From positions 118,211,979 through 118,275,978 of the forward strand of contig JAIOJX010000032.1 in NCBI GenBank assembly GCA_022376925.1: a stretch of 64,000 bases of DNA, in the 5' to 3' direction. This DNA is from Tragulus kanchil. Taxonomy: Eukaryota; Chordata; Mammalia; Artiodactyla; Tragulidae. How positions within the stretch are numbered: position 1 is the first letter of the stretch; each line of letters opens with the position of its first letter. Shown one piece after another: positions 23,496 to 34,175 of this stretch. The translations under genes and the position numbers were made by a program. The notes under the pieces were generated by a model. It was not told the origin of the DNA. It ran no database searches and was given only the letters and a program-made list of their open reading frames with translations.

Positions 23496-24434
23496 ATGCA
23501 AGAGCCTAACCAGTCCTCTGTGGCTGAATTCATCCTCCTGGGCTTCTCCTTCAGTCCCATGACCACTCCTCTGTTCTTCTCAGCCTTCCTGACAACCTAC
23601 CTATTGATCATTCTGGGCAATGGCTTTATCATCATCCTCATCTTCCTGGACTCCCGCCTCCACACACCCATGTACTTCTTCATTGTCACCCTTTCCATGT
23701 TAGATTTGGGCTATACCACCACAACTATGCCCCAGATGTTGGCACATCTGGCCAGTCAGAAGAAGACCATCTCTTTTGCCAGCTGTGTGGCCCAAATGTA
23801 CATTTTCTTGGTACTAGGCATCACTGAGTCCTGGCTCTTTGCCATCATGTCCATAGACAGGTATGTGGCCATCTGTCACCCACTCAGGTACAAGGTCATC
23901 ATGAGCCCATGGCTGTGTGGGGTAATGGTCTTATTCTGTGGACTCTGGGGTATCATCTCTGCTCTTGTCTATACTGTTTTTGCCATGCGTCTGCCCTACT
24001 GTGGTCCCAACAAGATCAACCACTTCTTCTGTGAACTCCCCGCTATCTTAAAGCTGGCTTGTGCAGACACCTCAGTCAATGACCAGGTAGACTTCATTCT
24101 TGGATTTAGTGTCATCCTGGTTCCACTTTCCCTCATCCTTGTCATTTACATCAACATCATAATTGCCGTCTTGAGGATTCGTTCAGCCCAGGGGCGGCTG
24201 AAGGCCTGCTCCACCTGTGCCTCACACATCACTGTGGTCACCATGTTCTGTGTGCCAGCCATGGTCATGTATATGAAGCCTGGCTCAGAGGCCTCCCCAG
24301 AAGAGGACAAGAAGCTTGCCCTGTTCTACAATGTCATCTCTGCCTTCCTCAACCCCATCATCTACAGCCTTAGGAACAAAGATGTGAAGAGGGCTTTCCT
24401 CAAGGTGACGGGCTGGGCCAGGGCCCCAGAATGA
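23496..24434 (+). CDS. Olfactory receptor, family 2-like (OR-A)
   Basis: Intact 312-residue class II odorant receptor, a plasma-membrane GPCR expected to couple to Golf in olfactory cilia. Visible marks: N-terminal glycosylation site N5-Q-S; TM1 GN at 41-42; LHTPMY at 55-60; C97 and C179 for the conserved loop disulfide; MSIDRYVAIC at 118-127 (family norm MAYDRYVAIC, so A and Y are replaced by S and I); KACSTCASH at 236-244; NPIIYSLRN at 286-294. The short C-terminal tail ends GWARAPE. The usual SY of TM5 is IY at 217-218. Length is typical. The start is the first Met before the NQSSVAEFILLGF segment and lies 12 nt after a splice-acceptor-like AG. It is most like the genes at 45.4 and 60.8 kb. 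An identical copy follows at 24573. The exact ligand and orthologue cannot be told. Confidence 0.96.
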   Translation: MQEPNQSSVAEFILLGFSFSPMTTPLFFSAFLTTYLLIILGNGFIIILIFLDSRLHTPMYFFIVTLSMLDLGYTTTTMPQMLAHLASQKKTISFASCVAQMYIFLVLGITESWLFAIMSIDRYVAICHPLRYKVIMSPWLCGVMVLFCGLWGIISALVYTVFAMRLPYCGPNKINHFFCELPAILKLACADTSVNDQVDFILGFSVILVPLSLILVIYINIIIAVLRIRSAQGRLKACSTCASHITVVTMFCVPAMVMYMKPGSEASPEEDKKLALFYNVISAFLNPIIYSLRNKDVKRAFLKVTGWARAPE

Positions 24435-24572
24435 GGCTGTGAAAGAGGAGCTGGGGTATCAGAGGAACAAGACTCATGATATACAGTCAATGCCCTAAAT
24501 GCTCATTCACATGACCCAGGAACAGCCCCCCCAAAATTGATGTCTTTCTTTTTCATTTAGAAGAAGAACACA

Positions 24573-25511
24573 ATGCAAGAGCCTAACCAGTCCTCTGTGG
24601 CTGAATTCATCCTCCTGGGCTTCTCCTTCAGTCCCATGACCACTCCTCTGTTCTTCTCAGCCTTCCTGACAACCTACCTATTGATCATTCTGGGCAATGG
24701 CTTTATCATCATCCTCATCTTCCTGGACTCCCGCCTCCACACACCCATGTACTTCTTCATTGTCACCCTTTCCATGTTAGATTTGGGCTATACCACCACA
24801 ACTATGCCCCAGATGTTGGCACATCTGGCCAGTCAGAAGAAGACCATCTCTTTTGCCAGCTGTGTGGCCCAAATGTACATTTTCTTGGTACTAGGCATCA
24901 CTGAGTCCTGGCTCTTTGCCATCATGTCCATAGACAGGTATGTGGCCATCTGTCACCCACTCAGGTACAAGGTCATCATGAGCCCATGGCTGTGTGGGGT
25001 AATGGTCTTATTCTGTGGACTCTGGGGTATCATCTCTGCTCTTGTCTATACTGTTTTTGCCATGCGTCTGCCCTACTGTGGTCCCAACAAGATCAACCAC
25101 TTCTTCTGTGAACTCCCCGCTATCTTAAAGCTGGCTTGTGCAGACACCTCAGTCAATGACCAGGTAGACTTCATTCTTGGATTTAGTGTCATCCTGGTTC
25201 CACTTTCCCTCATCCTTGTCATTTACATCAACATCATAATTGCCGTCTTGAGGATTCGTTCAGCCCAGGGGCGGCTGAAGGCCTGCTCCACCTGTGCCTC
25301 ACACATCACTGTGGTCACCATGTTCTGTGTGCCAGCCATGGTCATGTATATGAAGCCTGGCTCAGAGGCCTCCCCAGAAGAGGACAAGAAGCTTGCCCTG
25401 TTCTACAATGTCATCTCTGCCTTCCTCAACCCCATCATCTACAGCCTTAGGAACAAAGATGTGAAGAGGGCTTTCCTCAAGGTGACGGGCTGGGCCAGGG
25501 CCCCAGAATGA
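24573..25511 (+). CDS. Olfactory receptor, second copy of OR-A
   Basis: Encodes the same 312 residues as the gene at 23496 with no amino-acid difference. It has only 138 bp between the first stop codon and this ATG, and the same 5' flank restarting ~40 bp upstream. OR paralogues normally diverge and lie several kb apart, so this is either a very recent tandem duplicate or, more likely given the 18 similar duplications of unrelated content in the window, the same gene represented twice. All receptor motifs are intact, so it would be functional if real. It would share no separate promoter region with upstream exons except through OR-A. Confidence 0.9.
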   Translation: MQEPNQSSVAEFILLGFSFSPMTTPLFFSAFLTTYLLIILGNGFIIILIFLDSRLHTPMYFFIVTLSMLDLGYTTTTMPQMLAHLASQKKTISFASCVAQMYIFLVLGITESWLFAIMSIDRYVAICHPLRYKVIMSPWLCGVMVLFCGLWGIISALVYTVFAMRLPYCGPNKINHFFCELPAILKLACADTSVNDQVDFILGFSVILVPLSLILVIYINIIIAVLRIRSAQGRLKACSTCASHITVVTMFCVPAMVMYMKPGSEASPEEDKKLALFYNVISAFLNPIIYSLRNKDVKRAFLKVTGWARAPE

Positions 25512-26019
25512 GGCTGTGAAAGAGGAGCTGGGGTATCAGAGGAACAAGACTCATGATATACAGTCAATGCCCTAAATGCTCATTCACATGACCCAGCAGC
25601 ACCAGTACACCTGCCTCACTTCTCAGCCCACAATCTCAACTTTATTCAGGCCCTTGGGGGACAGACTTACCATGAAATGCTTTCCAGGCATATCAGTCTT
25701 TTTATTTTTGCTTTGTTTTAGTCTCAGTGGTTAATAGAAGAAGGGTGTTTGAGCCATTAAAATCTTTGATTGAGATAGAGGAATGGGCTTTGGGGAATGC
25801 CCTGTGGCTAAATCTTCAGAAAGGTTGGTTACCTTCTGGAAAAGGAACTCATAGAATTTGATCAGCTGAAGAGAAGGGCAGGGACACTGACATCACAGAT
25901 TTGCCCTCCAAGGGAGGAGGAAGGAGCCAATGCCATTGCAGTGATTTGCAGGCCATTGTGTGCTTGTTTCAGAAGTGCAGACTGGAGACAAGTTGGGGTG
26001 GCTGAGGCCAGGTGTGATC

Positions 26020-26445
26020 TGGCCCCACTGACCTTCCCAGACTCACCTCAGGTCACTCTACTCCTCTTTCTCTCATTTGAAGTAAACTGGATTTCTTGAA
26101 TGTGTCATGTTCTTTCCCATTTCAGGCCTTCTACATAGGCTATTTCCTCTCTCCTCACCTTTAACCCCACCCCTATTATGCCATTGATTTCCTGTCAGAT
26201 CTTAACTTAAACTGCAGCTCTTCAAAGAAGCTTTTCCTGTAACTACCAGAGTGAGTTAGCCTTCCAAAACACACTATACCTCTCATAATAACAAAAGCAC
26301 ATGGTTCTGAGTTCTCTATTAGACAGCAAATTCCATGAGGCAGGGATCATGATTATCCAGTTGAGCACTATATCCCTAGGATCTAGCCCATGCTATTTAC
26401 CTACTAACTTTCAGTAGATATTTTATGAGTAAAGGAGTAAACAGT
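26020..26445 (+). mobile_element. L2-like LINE fossil (copy 1)
   Basis: Carries an L2-type 3' pattern: 'cttttcctgtaactacc', then 'gcaaattccatgaggcagggatcatg', then 'agtagatattttatgagta'. Second copy at about 27149-27574. Confidence 0.65.
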
Positions 26446-26454
26446 GGCACCATT

Positions 26455-26640
26455 TGTGTGCCAGCCATGGTCATGTATATGAAGCCTGGCTCAGAGGCCT
26501 CCCCAGAAGAGGACAAGAAGCTTGCCCTGTTCTACAATGTCATCTCTGCCTTCCTCAACCCCATCATCTACAGCCTTAGGAACAAAGATGTGAAGAGGGC
26601 TTTCCTCAAGGTGACGGGCTGGGCCAGGGCCCCAGAATGA
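26455..26640 (+). pseudogene. OR 3' fragment (third copy of OR-A end)
   Basis: Encodes only the last ~61 residues of OR-A (from CVPAMVMYMKPG through GWARAPE), identical in sequence. It is preceded by unrelated in-frame residues 'MSKGVNSGTI'. Cut by the D9 junction, it has no TM1-TM5 and is non-functional. Confidence 0.93.
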
Positions 26641-27672
26641 GGCTGTGAAAGAGGAGCTGGGGTATCAGAGGAACAAGACTCATGATATACAGTCAATGCC
26701 CTAAATGCTCATTCACATGACCCAGCAGCACCAGTACACCTGCCTCACTTCTCAGCCCACAATCTCAACTTTATTCAGGCCCTTGGGGGACAGACTTACC
26801 ATGAAATGCTTTCCAGGCATATCAGTCTTTTTATTTTTGCTTTGTTTTAGTCTCAGTGGTTAATAGAAGAAGGGTGTTTGAGCCATTAAAATCTTTGATT
26901 GAGATAGAGGAATGGGCTTTGGGGAATGCCCTGTGGCTAAATCTTCAGAAAGGTTGGTTACCTTCTGGAAAAGGAACTCATAGAATTTGATCAGCTGAAG
27001 AGAAGGGCAGGGACACTGACATCACAGATTTGCCCTCCAAGGGAGGAGGAAGGAGCCAATGCCATTGCAGTGATTTGCAGGCCATTGTGTGCTTGTTTCA
27101 GAAGTGCAGACTGGAGACAAGTTGGGGTGGCTGAGGCCAGGTGTGATCTGGCCCCACTGACCTTCCCAGACTCACCTCAGGTCACTCTACTCCTCTTTCT
27201 CTCATTTGAAGTAAACTGGATTTCTTGAATGTGTCATGTTCTTTCCCATTTCAGGCCTTCTACATAGGCTATTTCCTCTCTCCTCACCTTTAACCCCACC
27301 CCTATTATGCCATTGATTTCCTGTCAGATCTTAACTTAAACTGCAGCTCTTCAAAGAAGCTTTTCCTGTAACTACCAGAGTGAGTTAGCCTTCCAAAACA
27401 CACTATACCTCTCATAATAACAAAAGCACATGGTTCTGAGTTCTCTATTAGACAGCAAATTCCATGAGGCAGGGATCATGATTATCCAGTTGAGCACTAT
27501 ATCCCTAGGATCTAGCCCATGCTATTTACCTACTAACTTTCAGTAGATATTTTATGAGTAAAGGAGTAAACACTCTACCCAAATGTACAGAGAAAGAAGA
27601 TGAAGCCAGTGAGTGGAAGAGCTGATGGATTCAAACTGACAAAACATAAGAAATACCGGCAGATCCAATAAG

Positions 27673-28095
27673 TGTGTGTGTGTGCACACTCAGTCATGTC
27701 CAACTCTTTGTGACCCCATGTAGACCACCCAGCTCCTCTGTCTGTGGAATTCTCCAGATAAGAATGGAAAGGAGATAAAAAGGATTACGTCTTGTTCAGC
27801 TATGAGAATTCTAAAGGTGAAAGTCATTCGGTCATGTCCGACTCTTTGTGACCCATCAATGAGCCATGGAATTCTCCAGGCAAGAATGCTGGAGTGGGTA
27901 GCCTTTCCCTTCTCCAGGGAATCTTCCCAACACAGGTATCCCACACTGCAGGTGGACTCTTTACCATCTGAACCACTAGAGAAGCCTAGGAGTACTGGAG
28001 TGGGTAGCCTATCACTTCTCCAAGGGATCTTCCTGACCCAGGAATTGAACTGGGTCACCTACAATGCAGGCAGATTCTTTACCAGATGAGCTACA
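27673..28095 (-). mobile_element. Compound Bov-tA SINE remnants
   Basis: Two or three adjacent reverse Bov-tA pieces: 'gtccaactctttgtgacccc' near 27700, a longer copy from about 27820 ('catgtccgactctttgtgac' to 'accactagagaagcc'), then a repeated head 'gaattgaactgggtcacc' to 28095. A GT run (about 27673) precedes them. Confidence 0.85.
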
Positions 28096-28423
28096 AACAC
28101 ATAGAAAAATTGTTTTGATTTTATTAATGAATATGAATTGTATCATTTTCACCACCAAACTAGCAAAGTTTAGAAAAATGATGATACCCATGCTGGGAAG
28201 TATACAATAAGACTTATATTCATGCTTGTTGGTAAAAAAAAAATATCATTGGTTCTACCTTTTCAGAGCAGAAAGGTAGTGCCTTCCACAGAGAAGTAGC
28301 TCAATGTATCTGTTAAATTAGGAATTATGGCTGTGTTTATTAAAAATTTATGTGTCAACAAAGTTTTAAGAATTTTACATATATTAATGTACTTAGTAAA
28401 AATATCAGATGGAAGATCTCTTG

Positions 28424-28632
28424 AGTGTGTTAGTTGCACAGCCATGTCAAACTCTTTGTGACCCCATGGACTGTAGATCACCAGATTCCTCTGTCCATGG
28501 AATTCTCCAGGCAAGCATACTGGAGTGGGTAACCATTCCCTTGTCCAGGGAATCTTCCCTATCCAGGGATCGAACCTGGGTCTCTCACATTGCAGGAAGA
28601 TTCTTTACCATCTGAGCTACCAAGGAAGCCCA
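28424..28632 (-). mobile_element. Bov-tA SINE
   Basis: Full reverse Bov-tA: 'actctttgtgaccccatgga', 'aattctccaggcaagcatac', 'gatcgaacctgggtc' (reversed B box) and 'gagctaccaaggaagccc'. Confidence 0.93.
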
Positions 28633-28961
28633 TCATGTAGAAGGCATATAATAATTGTGTCATGAACCTTTGCAATGTTGTTATGCTTGGATCCAGAAAT
28701 CTCACCTCTAGGGCTTTGCCTTAGTGTTACTGATTTCGCTGACCAAGAAGATGGCAGATCAATGCCTCAAAAGAACTGTCTTACCTGGGCCTTTCATACA
28801 TTAGAATTGGGGAGAGGTAAGGAAACAAAGTAAAAAGGCCATTTATCTTATAAATATCTCCAAGAATGGTAAACCTCAGGTAGGGGATGTGTTCATTTTT
28901 TTCCCTCCTACCATCTACAGGTGGACAAAGTTCTAATCAAAGGCACTTAAGTTTAACTGTC
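28633..28961. other. Intergenic, no gene seen
   Basis: Apparently unique sequence between the Bov-tA and duplication D10. No coding frame or recognised repeat. Confidence 0.5.
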
Positions 28962-29133
28962 AGGCAGAGGGGCCATTATGTATGATTATAATAACAAAAG
29001 CAATGAAAAGTAAATTAAAGAAACAGTTCCAACAGGGAGTCAGAACTGGCTTTTCCCTGCAACACTAAGAACAAAATCAGAAACACAGACCAAGTTTTAT
29101 GTTCTAATATGTTCATCAAAGAATTATTGCAGG

Positions 29134-29562
29134 ACTTCCCTGGTGTCCCAATGGTTAAGAATCTGCCTTCCAATTCAGGGGGTGTGGGTTCCATCCCTGG
29201 TCATGGAACTAAGATCCTATGTGTGCATGTTAAGTTGCTTCAGTCGTGTCCCACTCTTTGCAACTCTATGGTCACATGTGCCAGCCTCCTCTGTCTATGG
29301 GATTCTCCAGGCAAGAATACTAGAGGGGTTTGCCATGCTCTCCTCCAGGATATCTTCCCAATCAAGGGATCAAATCCTTGTTTCTCATGTTTCCTGCATT
29401 GGCAAGCAGGTTCTTTACCACTAGCACCACTGGGGAAACCCAGATCCCACATACCAGGGAGAAACTGAGCCTGTGTGCCTCAACTCTAGAGAAATTGAGC
29501 TCCACAACAAAATATCCCAAATGCCATAATGAAGATCCTGCACATCATAACTAAAACTCAAA
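29134..29562 (+). mobile_element. CHR SINE with nested Bov-tA (copy 1)
   Basis: A forward CHR SINE starts at 'gacttccctggtgtcccaatgg' and is interrupted at 'aagatcc' by a reverse Bov-tA (about 29221-29442). It then resumes with 'agatcccacataccagggag'. The repeated agatcc on both sides is the insertion duplication. Second copy 30219-30647. Confidence 0.88.
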
Positions 29563-29599
29563 ATGGCCAAAAATAAATAATAGAATAACATTTTAAAGA

Positions 29600-29945
29600 A
29601 TTATTAGAAACAGCTACAAATATGATATGTCAACTTTATGAAATACTATGCAACCAATACTATCTATTATATTTAAAGCAATCTTTAATTACATTGAAAA
29701 ATATGATATAACACTAGGTGAGAAAACTAAAGATATAAAATTATATGTATAAAGTTAATTCAATTTTTAAAATTATGCGTACATGCATTTTTAAAAACTG
29801 CAAGAGTATACATTAACATGTTAACATTGGCTCTCTCTGGGTAGTGAGATAACCAGTGATTTTTATTTTTGGTCATATTTTCTCTACTTTCTAAAATGTA
29901 TACAGTCAGTACATATTGTCTTTATAGAAGAAAGAAATAAAGATG
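29600..29945 (+). mobile_element. Old L1-like 3' end (copy 1)
   Basis: AT-rich sequence with 'gtgatttttatttttgg ... tctactttctaaaatg' and an A-rich end, typical of degraded L1 3' ends. Second copy about 30685-31031. Confidence 0.5.
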
Positions 29946-31131
29946 TCTTGAGAAATATCTGTTGCTAAAGAAAACAGAGTGAGCCATGATGTTGGCATCT
30001 TTTATTCATTCATCAAACATTCAATGATGCATTGCACATTAATGCTAGGCAGAGGGGCCATTATGTATGATTATAATAACAAAAGCAATGAAAAGTAAAT
30101 TAAAGAAACAGTTCCAACAGGGAGTCAGAACTGGCTTTTCCCTGCAACACTAAGAACAAAATCAGAAACACAGACCAAGTTTTATGTTCTAATATGTTCA
30201 TCAAAGAATTATTGCAGGACTTCCCTGGTGTCCCAATGGTTAAGAATCTGCCTTCCAATTCAGGGGGTGTGGGTTCCATCCCTGGTCATGGAACTAAGAT
30301 CCTATGTGTGCATGTTAAGTTGCTTCAGTCGTGTCCCACTCTTTGCAACTCTATGGTCACATGTGCCAGCCTCCTCTGTCTATGGGATTCTCCAGGCAAG
30401 AATACTAGAGGGGTTTGCCATGCTCTCCTCCAGGATATCTTCCCAATCAAGGGATCAAATCCTTGTTTCTCATGTTTCCTGCATTGGCAAGCAGGTTCTT
30501 TACCACTAGCACCACTGGGGAAACCCAGATCCCACATACCAGGGAGAAACTGAGCCTGTGTGCCTCAACTCTAGAGAAATTGAGCTCCACAACAAAATAT
30601 CCCAAATGCCATAATGAAGATCCTGCACATCATAACTAAAACTCAAAATGGCCAAAAATAAATAATAGAATAACATTTTAAAGAATTATTAGAAACAGCT
30701 ACAAATATGATATGTCAACTTTATGAAATACTATGCAACCAATACTATCTATTATATTTAAAGCAATCTTTAATTACATTGAAAAATATGATATAACACT
30801 AGGTGAGAAAACTAAAGATATAAAATTATATGTATAAAGTTAATTCAATTTTTAAAATTATGCGTACATGCATTTTTAAAAACTGCAAGAGTATACATTA
30901 ACATGTTAACATTGGCTCTCTCTGGGTAGTGAGATAACCAGTGATTTTTATTTTTGGTCATATTTTTCTCTACTTTCTAAAATGTATACAGTCAGTACAT
31001 ATTGTCTTTATAGAAGAAAGAAATAAAGATGTCTTGAGAAATATCTGTTGCTAAAGAAAACAGAGTGAGCCATGATGTTGGCATCTTTTATTCATTCATC
31101 AAACATTCAATGATGCTTACTGGCATTGCAC

Positions 31132-31680
31132 ATCAGGCCTAATGCTAGGCTCTGTGAATAATAATAATAAATAATCCAAGTCTTAGTTTGGTGGGGAAGA
31201 GACACACACTAAGACAAGGATGCTATAAGGTGTTGCTGGAAACACATTCAGAACTCTGAAGGAGTGGCAAGGAGATGGTCCAGACTCCACAGAAGAGGTC
31301 ATGGTTCTGCTGGGTCTTCAAAGAATGAGTAGAAGTTTGATGTTTAAAGTAAAGGGCAGGGAACAGAGGCTAGGGTGTTCTGGAAGAGGAGACAAGATGC
31401 TGGAAGCCTAGAGACAGGGAGGTTTTGGAGAATGGGCGTGGTGGCCAGAACACAGGTCCAGGGAGGGGAGAGTCGATGCTATTAAAGGGCTGGCACACTG
31501 TGTGGAAGAAATTAGATTTTTTTTTCTCATCCCTAAGCAAGTATTGTTCAAGGACTGTTATCTGGCACTCTGGTCCTAAGAAACATTTTGTAATGAAAAG
31601 ATTTCTTCTTCAAATAGGCTTAAAAACACTGTTCTCCTTTCATGCTTCACATAGTAGTATAGTAAAGACTCTGAGAATTC
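31132..31680. other. Intergenic, no gene seen
   Basis: Starts with a 'gtgaataataataataaataat' low-complexity patch, then unique sequence. The short frame at 31425-31730 has no OR or other family motif. Confidence 0.5.
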
Positions 31681-31908
31681 TGGTTGTTGTTGTTCTGTTG
31701 CTCTGTCTTGTCCAACTCTTTGCCATTTAATGAACTGTAGCACTCCAGACTCCTCTGTCCTTCACTCTTTCCTGGTGTTTGCTCAAACTCATGTCTATTG
31801 AGTCAGTGATACCATCCAGCCATCACATCTTCTATTGTCCCCTTCTCTTCCTCCCTTCAATCTTTCCCAGCATCAGGGTCTTTTCCAATGAGTTGGATCT
31901 TTGCATCT
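31681..31908 (-). mobile_element. BovB/Bov-A 3' end, reverse
   Basis: Begins with the reversed (AAC)n-type tail 'ttgttgttgttctg' and contains 'ccaactctttgcc', 'gagtcagtgataccatccagcc' and 'ttcccagcatcagggtcttttccaatgag'. This is the shared 3' region of BovB and its dependent Bov-A SINE. It lies head-to-head with the plus-strand BovB that follows. Confidence 0.88.
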
Positions 31909-32056
31909 ATTTTTATTTGGATATCCAATAAGCATGTTAAAATTAGCATTTTCTAAAATCCAACCTCTAGTCCCCATAAACCTGCTCTTCTCACAGTCAT
32001 TTCTTAGCTCAGTTAATGGCAGTTTCATTCTTTGATGTGGTTACAGTGAAAAAATA
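31909..32056 (-). mobile_element. Ancient repeat, inverted relative to 41935-42100
   Basis: Reverse complement of the sequence around 41935-42100, including 'ggatatccaataagcatgtt' here against 'atatgcttattggatgtcc' there, and 'agttaatggca' against 'tgccattaact'. Old, family not assigned. Confidence 0.7.
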
Positions 32057-34175
32057 ACTCTGAATTTTCTCTTTATCCTACACCCAATACGTCAGCAAAT
32101 AGTGCTGATTTCCTTCAACAGATATACTCTCCCAAAGTGGTGGAAGACCAACAATATCTTCTAGAACTAACACCAAAAAGGTGTCCTTTTCATCATAGGG
32201 GATTGGAATGCGTAAGTAGGAAGTTAAGTGATACCCAGAATAACAGGCAAGTTTGGCCTTGGAGTACAAAATGAAGCAGGGCAAACTAACAGAGTTTTGT
32301 CAACAGAACATGTTCGTGTTGGCAAACACCATTTTCCAACAACCCAAGAGATGATTCTGTACATGGACGTCACTAAATGGTCAATACCAAAATCAGGTTG
32401 ATTATGTTCTTTGCAGCCAAAGATGGATAAGCTCTATAAAGTCAGCAAAAACAAAACCTGAAGCAGATTTGGCTCAGATTCATGAGCTCCTTCTTGCAAA
32501 ATTCAGGGTTAAATTAAAGAAAGTACAGGAAACCCCTTACAATTATACAGTGGAGGTGATGAGTAGATTCAAGGGATTAGATCTGATAGACAGAGTGCCT
32601 GAAGACCTGTGAACAGAATTTCATAACACTGTACAGGGGGCAATGACCAAAACTATCCCAAAGGGAAAAACAAAATGCAAGAAAGCAAACTGGTTGCCTG
32701 AGGAAGCTTTACAAATAGTTGAGGAAAGAAGAGAAATAAAAGGCAAAGGAAGAAGGAAGAGATATTACCCAACTGAATGCATAGTTCAAGAGAATAGCAA
32801 GGAGAGATAAGAAAGTCCTAAAGGAACAATGAAAATAAATAGAGGATAACAATAGAATGGAAGAGACTAGAGAGCTCTTCAAGAAAACCGGACATATCAA
32901 GTGAACATTTCATGCAAGGATAAGCATCATAAAGGACAGAAATGATAAGGACCTAACAGAAGCAGATAAGATTAAGAAATGGTGACAGGAATACTCAGAA
33001 GAACTATACAAAAAGGGTCTTAATGACACAGACAACCATGATGGTGTAGTCACTCACCTAGAGCCAGACATCCTGGAGTGTGAAGTCAAGTGGGCCTTAG
33101 GAGGCATTACTACAAATAACTCTGAATTTTCTCTTTATCCTACACCCAATACGTCAGCAAATAGTGCTGATTTCCTTCAACAGATATACTCTCCCAAAGT
33201 GGTGGAAGACCTACAAGATCTTCTAGAACTAACACCAAAAACGGTATCCTTTTCATCACAGAGGATTGGAATGCAAAAGTAGATGGTCAAGAGATACTCA
33301 GAATGACAGGCAAGTTTGGCCTTGGAGTACAAAATGAAGCAGGGCAAACTAACAGAGTTTTGTCAACAGAACATGTTCGTGTTGGCAAACACCATTTTCC
33401 AACAACCCAAGAGATGATTCTGTACATGGACGTCACTAAATGGTCAATACCAAAATCAGGTTGATTATGTTCTTTGCAGCCAAAGATGGATAAGCTCTAT
33501 AAAGTCAGCAAAAACAAAACCTGAAGCAGATTTGGCTCAGATTCATGAGCTCCTTCTTGCAAAATTCAGGGTTAAATTAAAGAAAGTACAGGAAACCCCT
33601 TACAATTATACAGTGGAGGTGATGAGTAGATTCAAGGGATTAGATCTGATAGACAGAGTGCCTGAAGACCTGTGAACAGAATTTCATAACACTGTACAGG
33701 GGGCAATGACCAAAACTATCCCAAAGGGAAAAACAAAATGCAAGAAAGCAAACTGGTTGCCTGAGGAAGCTTTACAAATAGTTGAGGAAAGAAGAGAAAT
33801 AAAAGGCAAAGGAAGAAGGAAGAGATATTACCCAACTGAATGCATAGTTCAAGAGAATAGCAAGGAGAGATAAGAAAGTCCTAAAGGAACAATGAAAATA
33901 AATAGAGGATAACAATAGAATGGAAGAGACTAGAGAGCTCTTCAAGAAAACCGGACATATCAAGTGAACATTTCATGCAAGGATAAGCATCATAAAGGAC
34001 AGAAATGATAAGGACCTAACAGAAGCAGATAAGATTAAGAAATGGTGACAGGAATACTCAGAAGAACTATACAAAAAGGGTCTTAATGACACAGACAACC
34101 ATGATGGTGTAGTCACTCACCTAGAGCCAGACATCCTGGAGTGTGAAGTCAAGTGGGCCTTAGGAGGCATTACTA
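32052..34175 (+). repeat. Tandem direct duplication D11, unit ~1062 bp
   Basis: Copy A 32052-33113 and copy B 33114-34175, inside BovB, with aaataa shared at the breakpoint. Copies are nearly identical except for ~16 differences in 32140-32265 versus 33203-33328. Confidence 0.95.

Larger units (their letters stand above)
23457..25610 (+). repeat. Tandem direct duplication D8, unit ~1077 bp, carrying an OR gene
   Basis: Copy A 23457-24533 and copy B 24534-25610. The unit starts ~40 bp before the OR ATG and ends ~100 bp after its stop, so it holds essentially just the OR coding exon. The junction inserts 'gaacagccccccca' where the natural continuation is 'cagcaccagtac'. Confidence 0.95.
25326..27583 (+). 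repeat. Tandem direct duplication D9, unit ~1129 bp
   Basis: Copy A 25326-26454 and copy B 26455-27583. It starts within TM6 of the second OR copy, so the OR 3' end appears a third time. The bases before copy B (about 26442-26460) look like an error-rich version of the OR sequence around 25312-25330. Confidence 0.95.
28962..31131 (+). repeat. Tandem direct duplication D10, unit ~1085 bp
   Basis: Copy A 28962-30046 and copy B from 30047. aggc is shared at the breakpoint. The end of copy A lacks short stretches found at the end of copy B (gatgcttactggcattgc... versus gatgcattgc...), so it is ragged. Confidence 0.95.
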
